Positions 15,324 to 23,302 of a stretch of DNA of 64,000 bases are shown here, piece after piece (the first letter of the stretch is position 1; the number at the start of each line of letters is the position of its first letter). Both the position numbers and the translations under genes were made by a program. The DNA comes from an uncultured Rhizobium sp. (GTDB lineage: Bacteria; Pseudomonadota; Alphaproteobacteria; Rhizobiales; Rhizobiaceae), in contig CAMFHE010000014.1 in assembly GCA_945952045.1 (NCBI GenBank), positions 1-64,000 on the forward strand. The letters are read 5' to 3'. The notes under the pieces were generated by a model, which made no database searches, was not told the origin of the DNA, and saw only the letters and a program-made list of their open reading frames with translations.

Positions 15324-17371
15324 GCCAGCGTCTCCGGCACGTTGCGGCGCAATTCGTCGATCCAGATGCGGGCATTGCCATCGGAAGGCGCGCGCCAGTC
15401 GCCGCGCGGCGACAACGAGCCGCCGGACGTGACCTTCGGCCCGTTCGGCGAGGCCGAGCGCTTGAACTGGCTGATGGTGAAGAAGCGGAACAGGAAGGTC
15501 TCCATCCATTTGCGGATGACGGCCAGCGGAAATTCCCGCCGCTTCTCTTCTGGGAAATGCGGCGGCCATGCGCCTGCATTCGTATCGCGCCAGGCATGCC
15601 AGGCAAGGAAGGCGACCTTGGATGGCTTCAGGCCGAAGCGGGTGGTGTAGAACAGGAAGAAATCGTGCAGGTCGTAAGGGCCGATCTTGTCTTCCGTGCT
15701 CTGGATCGCGCCGCTCTCGTCGGCCGGCACCAGTTCAGGCGAGATGATCGTATCGAGAATGCTTTCCAGTGTCGAATTGGCTTCGGCGCTCAGGTCACCC
15801 GTCCGTGCAACCCAGCGGATCAGATGCTGGATCAGCGTCTTCGGCACCGAGGCGTTGACGTTGTAGTGGCTCATCTGGTCGCCGACCCCATAGGTGCACC
15901 AGCCGAGCGCGATTTCGGAGAGATCGCCGGTGCCGAGCACCAGCGCATTGCGCTGGTTGGCGGCGCGGAACAGGAAATCGGTGCGCAGGCCCGCCTGCAC
16001 ATTCTCGAACGTCACGTCATAGACCGGCTCTCCGCCGGAGAAGGGGTGGCCGAGATCCTTGAGCAGTTGCAAGGCGAGCGGCCGGATATCGACCTCTTCG
16101 GCCGTGATGCCAAGCGTGCGCATCAGCGCCCAGGCATTGGTCTTTGTTTCGTCGCCGGTGGCGAAACCCGGCATGGTGAAACCGAGAATATCGGTGCGCG
16201 GCCAGCCGAGCCGGTCATAGGCGCGCGCCGCGACCAGCAGTGCATGGGTGGAATCGAGACCGCCGGAAATGCCGATGCACAGCCGGCGGATGCCGGTCGA
16301 CTTCAATCGCTTCATCAGGCCCTGGACCTGAATGTTGAAGGTCTCGTAGCAGTCCTGGTCCAGCCGCGCGGCTTCAGCCGGCACGAAGGGAAAGCGGGCA
16401 ATGGCGCGCGTCAGGCCGATATCACCCTTGGGCGCGTCGAAGTCGAACCCGACCTTGCGGAAGGTTCTCTCGCCGCCGAGATTGAGTGTCGCGGAATCGT
16501 TGAAGGTACCGGTGCGCAGCCGTTCCAGCCGCAACCGCTCGACATCGATATCGGCGACGCACATCTGCGACCCGGTCGGAAAGCGCTCGGTCTCGGCCAG
16601 AAGGTTGCCGAGCTCGTAGACGCAGGCCTGCCCGTCCCAAGCGAGATCGGTGGTCGATTCACCGGGGCCGGCGGCGGAATAGATATAGGCGGCGAAGTTG
16701 CTGGCCGATTTGGCGGTGCAAAGCAGCTTGCGGGTATCGGCCTTGCCGACGGTGATGTTACTGGCCGACAGATTGGCGAGGATGGTCGCCCCGGCCAGCG
16801 CGCCGAAATCGCAAGGTGCGGCGGGCGCCCAGAGGTCTTCGCAAATTTCGATATGGAAAGTGAAATCGGAACGCCCGGCGGCGGAAAAGATCAGGTCGGT
16901 GCCGAAGGGCACGGTCTGCCCGGCGATGGTGATTTCTGAATTGCGCACGTCGCGGCCGGAGGCGAACCAGCGCTTTTCATAGAATTCCCGGTAGTTCGGC
17001 AAGAAGGTTTTCGGCACGACGCCGAGAATGCGGCCGTTGTGGATGGCGAGGGCGCAATTGTAGAGCCGGCCGTTTTGAGCAAGCGGAGCGCCCACCAGCA
17101 GCACCGGCCGCAACGAGCGGCTGGCCGCGACAAGCTCTGCAATACCGGCCTCGACCGAATCCAGCAGAACCTCCTGGCCAAGCAGGTCGTCGATCGAATA
17201 GCCGGAGATGCCGAGTTCGGGGAAAACCATCAGGCCGACGCCGGCCGCATGTCCCTCGCGCGCTAGAGCCAGCGTTGCGCCGACATTGGCCGGCGGGTCG
17301 GCGATCTCGCAGGCCGGGGTGCAGGCCGCCACCCGAATGAAGCCCTGGTCGTAAGCCGATGAAAAGTCCAT
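15320..17371 (-). CDS. nadE: Glutamine-dependent NAD+ synthase
   Basis: 683 residues, the long two-domain form also found in mycobacteria. The N-terminal carbon-nitrogen hydrolase domain (about 1-275) supplies ammonia from glutamine: catalytic Glu in FPELGISGYSIDD, Lys in VPKTFLPNYREFYEKRWF, and Cys in FHIEICEDLWAP. The C-terminal synthetase domain has the P-loop CIGISGGLDSTHALLVA (about residue 365) and NQRNALVLGTGDLSEIALGW. It amidates nicotinic acid adenine dinucleotide to NAD+, the last step of NAD synthesis. The ATG at 17371 gives MDFSSAYDQGF. It forms an overlapping pair with the DUF922 gene. Confidence 0.96.
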   Translation of the reverse strand: MDFSSAYDQGFIRVAACTPACEIADPPANVGATLALAREGHAAGVGLMVFPELGISGYSIDDLLGQEVLLDSVEAGIAELVAASRSLRPVLLVGAPLAQNGRLYNCALAIHNGRILGVVPKTFLPNYREFYEKRWFASGRDVRNSEITIAGQTVPFGTDLIFSAAGRSDFTFHIEICEDLWAPAAPCDFGALAGATILANLSASNITVGKADTRKLLCTAKSASNFAAYIYSAAGPGESTTDLAWDGQACVYELGNLLAETERFPTGSQMCVADIDVERLRLERLRTGTFNDSATLNLGGERTFRKVGFDFDAPKGDIGLTRAIARFPFVPAEAARLDQDCYETFNIQVQGLMKRLKSTGIRRLCIGISGGLDSTHALLVAARAYDRLGWPRTDILGFTMPGFATGDETKTNAWALMRTLGITAEEVDIRPLALQLLKDLGHPFSGGEPVYDVTFENVQAGLRTDFLFRAANQRNALVLGTGDLSEIALGWCTYGVGDQMSHYNVNASVPKTLIQHLIRWVARTGDLSAEANSTLESILDTIISPELVPADESGAIQSTEDKIGPYDLHDFFLFYTTRFGLKPSKVAFLAWHAWRDTNAGAWPPHFPEEKRREFPLAVIRKWMETFLFRFFTISQFKRSASPNGPKVTSGGSLSPRGDWRAPSDGNARIWIDELRRNVPETLA

Positions 17372-17489
17372 GAAAGCCGTCCTGTTCTCGCCGATGCACG
17401 CCCGCCTTGCCGCGTGGTCGTGGATGCGGGAGCGGCGGGCGCATCAGTGATAGCGCCCGAAGAGCCGGTTGGCCATCTTTTCCTGATGC

Positions 17490-18209
17490 TTAGCGCGGTT
17501 CGACGGTGCAGCTGAGATAGGTCGGATCGAACTGGGCAAGCGCCGTCAGCCGCGGCCAGTCGTGGATGGTGATCGTATGGTTCACCCAGCTCAACAGTCC
17601 GTCATGGCGCAGCGGCTGCAGCGTCTTGTTGAGATGCACGACGGAAATGCCGAGCACATCGGCCAGCTCCATCTGCGTCAGCGGAAAATGAAAGCTGAAA
17701 TCGACGGTCTTGCGCACCGCCTGCAACCGGTAGAACAACTCGCAGACGAGATGCGCCAGATGGGCGCGCTTGGAGCGCCGGCCCATGGCGACGATCCATT
17801 CGCGATGGATCGCGCCGTCGATGAGCGTGTCGAGCCAGAGAAGGCGCGTCAGGTGCGGCTGCGTTTCCGTGACTTCCTTCAAGGCCCCATGCTCGGCGAA
17901 ACCGACATGGCAGGGCGACAGCGCGATGATGCCATGGTCCATCGTCTTGAGCAGGAAGGCATGCAGGTCCATGAAATCGCCAGCGACGTGCAGGGCGGTG
18001 ATCTGGCGCGTGCCGTCGGCCATGTACTTGTAGCGCGCGGCGAAACCGTCGAGCAGGACCGCGCTGTATTGCGGACGCGCGCCCTCGGAAACGATGTCCT
18101 CATCGACATCGAACAGGCGGTCGCGCGAAACCAGTCGGCGCAAGGTGGCCTGTTCCTCGTCGCTGAGGCTATCCCGATTCATGAAGTTGAGCAGAAGAGA
18201 ATCGATCAA
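17490..18209 (-). CDS. Crp/Fnr-family transcriptional regulator
   Basis: 239 residues. The N-terminal cyclic-nucleotide-binding-like barrel includes DIVSEGARPQYSAVLLDGFAARYK and HVAGDFMDLHAFLL; the C-terminal winged helix has FPLTQMELADVLGISVVHLNKTLQPLR, where the recognition helix SVVHLNKTLQ is typical of a large rhizobial Crp/Fnr subgroup. There is no N-terminal cysteine cluster, so it should not be an oxygen-sensing FNR. The C-terminal wing ends unusually with a CTVEPR tail. It is likely monocistronic; its ligand and targets are unknown. A paralogue with a CxxC motif lies at 62177-62926. Confidence 0.88.
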   Translation of the reverse strand: MIDSLLLNFMNRDSLSDEEQATLRRLVSRDRLFDVDEDIVSEGARPQYSAVLLDGFAARYKYMADGTRQITALHVAGDFMDLHAFLLKTMDHGIIALSPCHVGFAEHGALKEVTETQPHLTRLLWLDTLIDGAIHREWIVAMGRRSKRAHLAHLVCELFYRLQAVRKTVDFSFHFPLTQMELADVLGISVVHLNKTLQPLRHDGLLSWVNHTITIHDWPRLTALAQFDPTYLSCTVEPR

Positions 18210-18484
18210 AACGCGCCCCGAAAAAATGCTTACGGCGTCGGGTAACGCAAGCGGCGGGGGGCGACATTTAACTTTTACAGGTCGGGACGAAAATCGATGA
18301 TTTTGAAACTATCAGCGCCTTCAATGGCTTCGCTGCAGCGCAGCGAATCGCCGGTAAGTCGTCTGTTGCAAACTTGTCGAAGCTTCCAAAAACGGGGACT
18401 CTCCGGCCCGTTGCACAAATGAAAGGCACTGGACAACGAGTCCCAGTGCTGCAAGATGCGACAAACCGAGTTGCGCGAGCCCAT
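18210..18484. other. 275-base intergenic region
   Basis: It should hold the promoter of the Crp/Fnr gene and of the small + strand gene. No clear operator was found; the frame of the small gene is open further upstream (ATG at 18419, TTG at 18374), so its leader may partly be coding. Confidence 0.3.
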
Positions 18485-18682
18485 ATGCTGATCGACAGAC
18501 CATTGCTGGATGAGAAACTCTCCCACTTCGAGGAACGCGCCCTCGACGTTTCCGCTTCCCCGACCGTATTCTACGCCATGTCCATCGCGCTTCGTTACGG
18601 CGACGCGCGCGATATCGAATCGACGATTTCGATGGCAAGGCTGCTGCGCGAGTCGGCGCGCAGCATCGAATTCAATGCATGA
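18485..18682 (+). CDS. 65-residue helical protein of unknown function
   Basis: Starts MLIDRPLLDEKLSHFEERAL and continues in helical sequence (VFYAMSIALRYGDARDIESTISMARLLRESAR). It carries no signal or membrane segment. No good ribosome site precedes either the ATG at 18485 or the alternative at 18419. The last 11 bases overlap the end of the opposing YqaA-type gene. It resembles the 62-residue protein at 14528 in length and in the ALR-GD-R pattern. Function unknown. Confidence 0.5.
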   Translation: MLIDRPLLDEKLSHFEERALDVSASPTVFYAMSIALRYGDARDIESTISMARLLRESARSIEFNA

Positions 18683-19259
18683 GCTTGTAGAGGCCGTAGA
18701 GGCCGATCAGCGCTGCGGCAAACAACGCTGAGAGAAGACCGAGCCGCTTCTCGATGAAGTGGCGGATGTTTTCGCCATAACGGTTCAAAAGCCATGCGAT
18801 CAGCAGGAAGCGTCCGCCACGGGTAATGATCGCCGATGCGACGAAGGTCGTCAGCGACACGTTCACCACGCCGGCCAGGATGGTCACCACCTTGATCGGC
18901 GGCAGATGCGCGAGGCCCGATGTGATCAGCAGCAGGAGAATGGTCTTGTAGTCGACCGAAGCGCTCAATTGCTCGAAAGTATCCAGCTTGCCGTAAAAGG
19001 CGAGCACCGGCCTGGCGATGGATTCGAAGGCGAAGCGGCCGATGAACCAGCCTGCGATGCCGCCGAGCACCGAGGCGACCGTTGCCAGAAGGGCATATCG
19101 GAAGGCCCGGTGCGGCCGCGCCAATATCATCGGCATCAGCAGCACGTCGGCCGGCACAAGGAAGATCGAGCTTTCCAGAAAGGCGATGATCGCCAGCCAC
19201 CAGGCAGCCGAAGGACGGGCCGCGAGGTTGAGGGTCCAGGTGTAAAGGCTTTTCAGCAT
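18672..19259 (-). CDS. YqaA-type (SNARE-associated/DedA-like) inner-membrane protein
   Basis: 195 residues with about five membrane segments. The pattern AWWLAIIAFLESSIFLVPADVLLMPM, then GGIAGWFIGRFAF, is the YqaA/SNARE-associated Golgi family core (glutamate in FLESS, proline in VPAD, and GxxIGYxxG-like turn). Related DedA proteins act as lipid carriers or support membrane potential. The ATG at 19259 starts the first helix after MLKSLYTWTLNLA; an upstream frame to 19391 is dismissed as untranslated. It converges with the 65-residue gene and is divergent from eptA. Confidence 0.85.
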   Translation of the reverse strand: MLKSLYTWTLNLAARPSAAWWLAIIAFLESSIFLVPADVLLMPMILARPHRAFRYALLATVASVLGGIAGWFIGRFAFESIARPVLAFYGKLDTFEQLSASVDYKTILLLLITSGLAHLPPIKVVTILAGVVNVSLTTFVASAIITRGGRFLLIAWLLNRYGENIRHFIEKRLGLLSALFAAALIGLYGLYKLMH

Positions 19260-19479
19260 GAGCGGATGCGACCGGTGGTGGGAAATGGAAATGGAAACGA
19301 GCGGTCTGTCCATAGTCCAAGCCGGCCGCGCTTGCAAATCGCCTCGATTGGAAGACAATGCTTTCAGGTGAGTGTCAGGCTCGGCGCGCAAATGGAGTGT
19401 AATGACTGCTTGCGCGTCTGCGGATGATGCCGGGTTTTTCGGCTTCCCTTTTGCGCTGGATTGCCTTGACGGAGCTTCA

Positions 19480-21126
19480 ATGCCAAGAAAAACCGACCGA
19501 CGTTTCGAAATCGGCAGCGTTACACTTTCCCTCGTCGTCGCCGTTTATCTGCTGGTGATCTTCAATGTCACCTTCTGGCGTGGCGCTGTCGCCGGCTTCG
19601 GTGGTATAAACGCCGCCTTCCTGGCATTTTCCGCGGCACTGACGCTTTTGGTCGTCGCCGGCATGGTTGCCCTGTCGGTCAAATACCTGATCAAGCCGCT
19701 TTTGATCTTCCTGCTGATCAGCGGCGCCCTCGCGTCCTATTACGTCGATGTCTACGGCATCGTTATCGACCGTGAGATGATGCGCAATGTCGTCGTCACC
19801 ACGCCGCAGGAAGCCAAGCATCTGATCACGCTGCAATTCGTCCTGCATGTGCTGCTCTATGGCGTGGTTCCGTCTCTGCTCGTGGCGTTTGTGCGTGTTC
19901 GCCATCGCCGTTTCCTGGGCAAGCTCGCCCATAATATGGCGATTGTCGTCCCGAGCCTCGTCGTTGCGGCCGGCCTGATCCTGTCGCAATTCGCCGCCAT
20001 CGCGTCGACGGTGCGCGAACATCACGATATCATGGCGCGCATCAATCCCTTCGGTCCGATGAGCGCCGCCATCAATCTCGGCCTGATGACCTATGACGAA
20101 CTGACGCTGGTGCGCGAGCCGCTCGGCACGGATGCGCGTATCGGGCCGCTGCTGTCCAAGTCGGCCAAGCCGGTTGTGACGGTCATCGTCGCCGGCGAGA
20201 CGGCGCGTGCGATGAACTTCTCGTTGAACGGTTATGAGCGTCCGACCAATCCCGAACTGACGGCGCTTAACGTCCTGAACTTTACCCAGACGACGAGCTG
20301 CGGCACGGCAACCGCGGTCTCGCTGCCCTGCATGTTTTCCGTCTATCCGCGCAGTGAGTATACCGATCGCAAAGCACGTTCGACGGATAGCCTCATCGAT
20401 GTGCTGACGCATGCCGGTATCGACGCCTATTGGTGGGATAACAATACCGGCAGCAAGGGTGTCGCAGACCGCGTCAGCTATGAAAGCCTGAACGACACCA
20501 AGGATCCGCGTTATTGCCGCGAGGGCGAATGCGACGACGGCATCTTCCTCGACAAGCTCGATGCCAAGCTGGCCGGCATTACCAAGAATACCACCATCGT
20601 GCTGCACCAGATCGGCAGCCATGGCCCGTCCTATTTCCTGCGTTACCCCAAGGAATTCGCAAAGTACCAGCCGGCCTGCCATACCGCGCAGCTGACCGAT
20701 TGCAGCGCGCAGGAAATCGTCAACGCCTACGACAACACCATTCTCTATACGGATCATATCCTGGCAAGCGTCATCGGTCTTCTGCAAAAACATGCCGGCC
20801 AGGTCGATAGCGCGATGATCTACATGTCGGACCATGGCGAGTCCCTTGGCGAAAACGGCCTTTATCTGCATGGCGCGCCCTATGCGCTCGCCCCGATACA
20901 GCAGACGCATGTTCCCTTCGTTTCCTGGTTCACCGATGGCTTCAGCAATCGCACCGGCCTGTCCGAAAAGTGCCTGCGCGCGAAGACAAACGAGCCGATG
21001 TCGCATGACAATCTCTTCCACACCGTCCTTGGACTGATGAATGTCGAAACGACGGTCTATGACGCCGCGCTAGACGCCTTCGCCTCCTGCCGCGGTCCGG
21101 CAGGAGCAGCCCCCCTTCAATCCTAG
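19480..21126 (+). CDS. eptA: Lipid A phosphoethanolamine transferase
   Basis: 548 residues. Five N-terminal membrane helices (about residues 10-180) are followed by a periplasmic sulfatase-fold domain. Key motifs: VTVIVAGETARAMNFSLNGY (metal-binding Glu), NFTQTTSCGTATAVSLPCMF with the threonine nucleophile and a cysteine pair, WWDNNTGSKGVADRV, VLHQIGSHGPSYFLRYP and MIYMSDHGESLGENGLYLHG (metal Asp/His). Extra cysteines (CREGECDDG, CHTAQLTDC) form the expected disulfides. The enzyme moves phosphoethanolamine from phosphatidylethanolamine onto lipid A, lowering charge and giving resistance to cationic peptides. A GGAG site sits six bases before the ATG. The nearby PmrAB-like system is a plausible controller. 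Confidence 0.93.
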   Translation: MPRKTDRRFEIGSVTLSLVVAVYLLVIFNVTFWRGAVAGFGGINAAFLAFSAALTLLVVAGMVALSVKYLIKPLLIFLLISGALASYYVDVYGIVIDREMMRNVVVTTPQEAKHLITLQFVLHVLLYGVVPSLLVAFVRVRHRRFLGKLAHNMAIVVPSLVVAAGLILSQFAAIASTVREHHDIMARINPFGPMSAAINLGLMTYDELTLVREPLGTDARIGPLLSKSAKPVVTVIVAGETARAMNFSLNGYERPTNPELTALNVLNFTQTTSCGTATAVSLPCMFSVYPRSEYTDRKARSTDSLIDVLTHAGIDAYWWDNNTGSKGVADRVSYESLNDTKDPRYCREGECDDGIFLDKLDAKLAGITKNTTIVLHQIGSHGPSYFLRYPKEFAKYQPACHTAQLTDCSAQEIVNAYDNTILYTDHILASVIGLLQKHAGQVDSAMIYMSDHGESLGENGLYLHGAPYALAPIQQTHVPFVSWFTDGFSNRTGLSEKCLRAKTNEPMSHDNLFHTVLGLMNVETTVYDAALDAFASCRGPAGAAPLQS

Positions 21127-21140
21127 GGAATGAGGGCGCC

Positions 21141-21308
21141 ATGAGCTTCCGACATCGCCAGCACACCTCTTGGTTTTCCTGCCGGCTGGGGCCGCTGCTG
21201 TATTTCGCCGCGCTGCTTTTGATCGCCCTCAGCCTCATCGCCGTGGAGAGAACGCGTACGGAGCCGCGCGACATCCAGTTCTCCGCGCCCCAGCGCCTGG
21301 CCGTCTAA
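21141..21308 (+). CDS. 55-residue single-pass membrane protein coupled to eptA
   Basis: The ATG at 21141 is 14 bases after the eptA stop and follows a GAGGGC ribosome site. The peptide has a basic start (MSFRHRQHTSWFSCRLG), one strong hydrophobic helix (PLLYFAALLLIALSLIAV, about residues 18-35) and a polar tail ending in APQRLAV. The positive charges before the helix place the N terminus in the cytoplasm and a 20-residue tail in the periplasm. It is probably co-transcribed with eptA and might assist or regulate it. No family is recognised. Confidence 0.65.
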   Translation: MSFRHRQHTSWFSCRLGPLLYFAALLLIALSLIAVERTRTEPRDIQFSAPQRLAV

Positions 21309-21396
21309 GGCCAAACTTTTTCCCCTTTCGCAACGCGGTTCAGGCGCTTGTCAGCTTGGGCAGGCATGGGTTTGGGGCAAAGGTTCGAGGTTATCC

Positions 21397-22467
21397 ATGT
21401 CCGTGCTGCTGATCGAAGACGACGAAACCATAGGGGAGGCGGTGCGCAGTCATTTGATGGCCGCCGGCCGGGATGTCGTCTGGTCGACAACACTGGGCGA
21501 TGCCCGTAACGCGGTCGAAGACAAGGATTTGATCGTCCTCGACCTGCAATTGCCCGATGGGCACGGACTGGACTTTATCAAGGAGATCCGGGCGGCAGGC
21601 GTTGTCGCGCCGCTGGTCGTGGTCTCCTCCTTGAATGACGTGCGCTGGCGGTTGGACTGCCTGCGCGCAGGTGCAGACGATTATCTGGTCAAACCCTTCC
21701 ATCTTCAGGAGCTCGCCTTGAGAATCCGTCGACTTGTCAGCGACCGGCCGGCCGCCGGCCGAATATTGGCGGCAGAGCCGTCGCAGCCGAACTGTCCTTC
21801 CGTCGAGGCGCTGCCGGTAAAACGCGGCGCTTGGGCGCGCGTACGGGGCTTTCTGCGCACACATCGCGCTGTGCTCGCCGTTCCCCTGATCGCAGCGTCG
21901 ATGATGGGCGGATATCTCGGTTACCTGCAGATATCCGGGAATTTTCACACAGTCATCGAAGGGGAACTGTACCGATCCGGCCAGCCGACCGCGAACCGGC
22001 TGGAACAATATATTCGCGAGCATGGCATTCGAACGGTGGTCAACCTGCGCGGTCCCAGCGGTTATGACTGGTACAAGGAGGAGGTCGCCACCACCGAGCG
22101 GCTGAACGTGCGCCATATCGATTTCCCAATGAGTTCCGGCGAGGAACTGACGCCGGAACGCGCCGACGAGATCGTTGCGCTGCTCAAGGATGCGCCGAAG
22201 CCGATCCTCATTCATTGCAAGGCCGGTTCGGATCGCACCGGCCTCATCTCGGTGCTCTACAGCGCTCGTATCGCCGGCCAGCCGGATGCGACGGCGGAAC
22301 GTCAGCTGTCGGTCTATTACGGCCATATCGGCCTGCCCTACGTGTCGCGGACCTTCGCCATGGACGAAAGCTGGGAAATGCTGGAGCAGTATTACGGTAT
22401 TCGCGACGACGCCGGTCAAATGGCCGTCGGCGATCCGGTCATGCCCGGCGACCGCGAAAAGAGCTGA
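21397..22467 (+). CDS. Receiver domain - membrane helix - dual-specificity phosphatase fusion protein
   Basis: 356 residues in one uninterrupted frame. Residues 1-115 form an OmpR-type receiver domain: acidic pair D8/D9, phospho-acceptor D49 in VLDLQLPDG, S77/S78 at the switch position and K99 in DYLVKPF. No winged-helix DNA-binding domain follows. Instead, after a short linker and a basic patch (KRGAWARVRGFLRTHR), there is one membrane helix (about 158-178) and a cysteine phosphatase domain with the P-loop HCKAGSDRTG (C274, R280). The basic patch suggests the phosphatase faces the periplasm. It lies 88 bases after the eptA companion gene and faces a PmrAB-like operon. A phosphatase of lipid or protein is expected; the substrate is unknown. 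Confidence 0.85.
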   Translation: MSVLLIEDDETIGEAVRSHLMAAGRDVVWSTTLGDARNAVEDKDLIVLDLQLPDGHGLDFIKEIRAAGVVAPLVVVSSLNDVRWRLDCLRAGADDYLVKPFHLQELALRIRRLVSDRPAAGRILAAEPSQPNCPSVEALPVKRGAWARVRGFLRTHRAVLAVPLIAASMMGGYLGYLQISGNFHTVIEGELYRSGQPTANRLEQYIREHGIRTVVNLRGPSGYDWYKEEVATTERLNVRHIDFPMSSGEELTPERADEIVALLKDAPKPILIHCKAGSDRTGLISVLYSARIAGQPDATAERQLSVYYGHIGLPYVSRTFAMDESWEMLEQYYGIRDDAGQMAVGDPVMPGDREKS

Positions 22468-22484
22468 AGCCTTCGCAGCCCAAG

Positions 22485-22521
22485 AAAAAACCGCCCGGAG
22501 CAAACTCTCGGGCGGTTTTTT
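22485..22521. terminator. Bidirectional rho-independent terminator
   Basis: A perfect inverted repeat AAAAAACCGCCCG / CGGGCGGTTTTTT around an 11-base loop. It separates the converging fusion-phosphatase and outer-membrane-protein genes. Confidence 0.88.
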
Positions 22522-22545
22522 ATTTTCATGCGGTTGGTTGAGCGG

Positions 22546-23214
22546 TCACCACTTGAAGGAAATGCCGACATTGACCGCATTGGTCATGATGTTCGTCTTC
22601 AGGGTCTCGCCGCTATCGATCGGCACGTTCACGAAGGAATAATTGCCCTTGTATTCGGCAAAGGCCGACCAGCGCTCGTCGATGGCATAGCTGACGCCGG
22701 CCTGGGCCTGCAGCGTCGCGCCGCCGAATTCGTAGCCGAAGGTGGTGCCGGACGGGCGGGTGACTTCGACATGCGGCACGTTGATGCCGGCGCCGACGCC
22801 GACATAGGGTGTCCACGCGCTGCTGTTCTGGAAACGATAGAGCAGGTTGGCGGTGACGAGGTTGAGACCGTCGGTGAACTCGAAACGCGTCCAGCCGGGC
22901 GTGCGGGCAAAGGTCTCGTCATCGGCATAGACCTTCGCATGGGTATAATCCAGCGTGACGCCGAGATCCGGCCGGCCGAAATCGTTCAGCCAGTAGGTAA
23001 GGCGTGCCCCGTAATAGGGCGGGGCGGCGGAGAGCGACTTGCCGTCCCAGCTGGCGTCGAAGGACGGGCTGGCGGACAGGTCGATGGTGCTGTCGGCGGC
23101 GCCCTGCAATCCGCCATAGGCGGAAATTTCAAAATCGCCGGCGGCGGCCGCGCCACATCCTGTCATCAGCGCCGCAAGCGCGCCGCCGATCATGCATGAA
23201 ATGCGAGAAACCAT
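22546..23214 (-). CDS. Outer-membrane beta-barrel protein
   Basis: 222 residues with a signal peptide (MVSRISCMIGGALAALMTGC...AAAAG, cleavage near residue 26). The mature part is built of alternating strands such as FEISAYGGLQGA, YYGARLTYWL, LGVTLDYTHAKVYA, WTPYVGVGAGINVPHVEV and WSAFAEYKGNYSFVNVPI, and ends in phenylalanine-x-tryptophan (ISFKW), the aromatic end of outer-membrane barrels. It resembles OmpW/opacity-type eight-strand barrels. The ATG at 23214 has a GAGGGG site. It lies 88 bases downstream of the sensor kinase on the same strand, so it is probably the third gene of the two-component operon. The role is unknown; sensing or defence at the outer membrane fits the locus. Confidence 0.82.
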   Translation of the reverse strand: MVSRISCMIGGALAALMTGCGAAAAGDFEISAYGGLQGAADSTIDLSASPSFDASWDGKSLSAAPPYYGARLTYWLNDFGRPDLGVTLDYTHAKVYADDETFARTPGWTRFEFTDGLNLVTANLLYRFQNSSAWTPYVGVGAGINVPHVEVTRPSGTTFGYEFGGATLQAQAGVSYAIDERWSAFAEYKGNYSFVNVPIDSGETLKTNIMTNAVNVGISFKW

Positions 23215-23302
23215 GTGAAACCCCTCGGAATCAGAAACGCCGGCGGAACGGCGCCTGTCGTTGGGTGGCGAGGCAAGCTGACAGCAACCTGAACGAATCC
23301 TG

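Noticed and set aside
15308..16939. 543-codon + strand open frame opposite nadE
   Set aside because: nadE has every catalytic motif on the other strand; this frame is an antisense by-product of high GC.
22546..23214. PagL-type lipid A deacylase as identity of the outer-membrane barrel
   Set aside because: The location near eptA suggested it, but the sequence lacks the C-terminal His-Ser catalytic arrangement of PagL; a generic OmpW-like barrel fits better.
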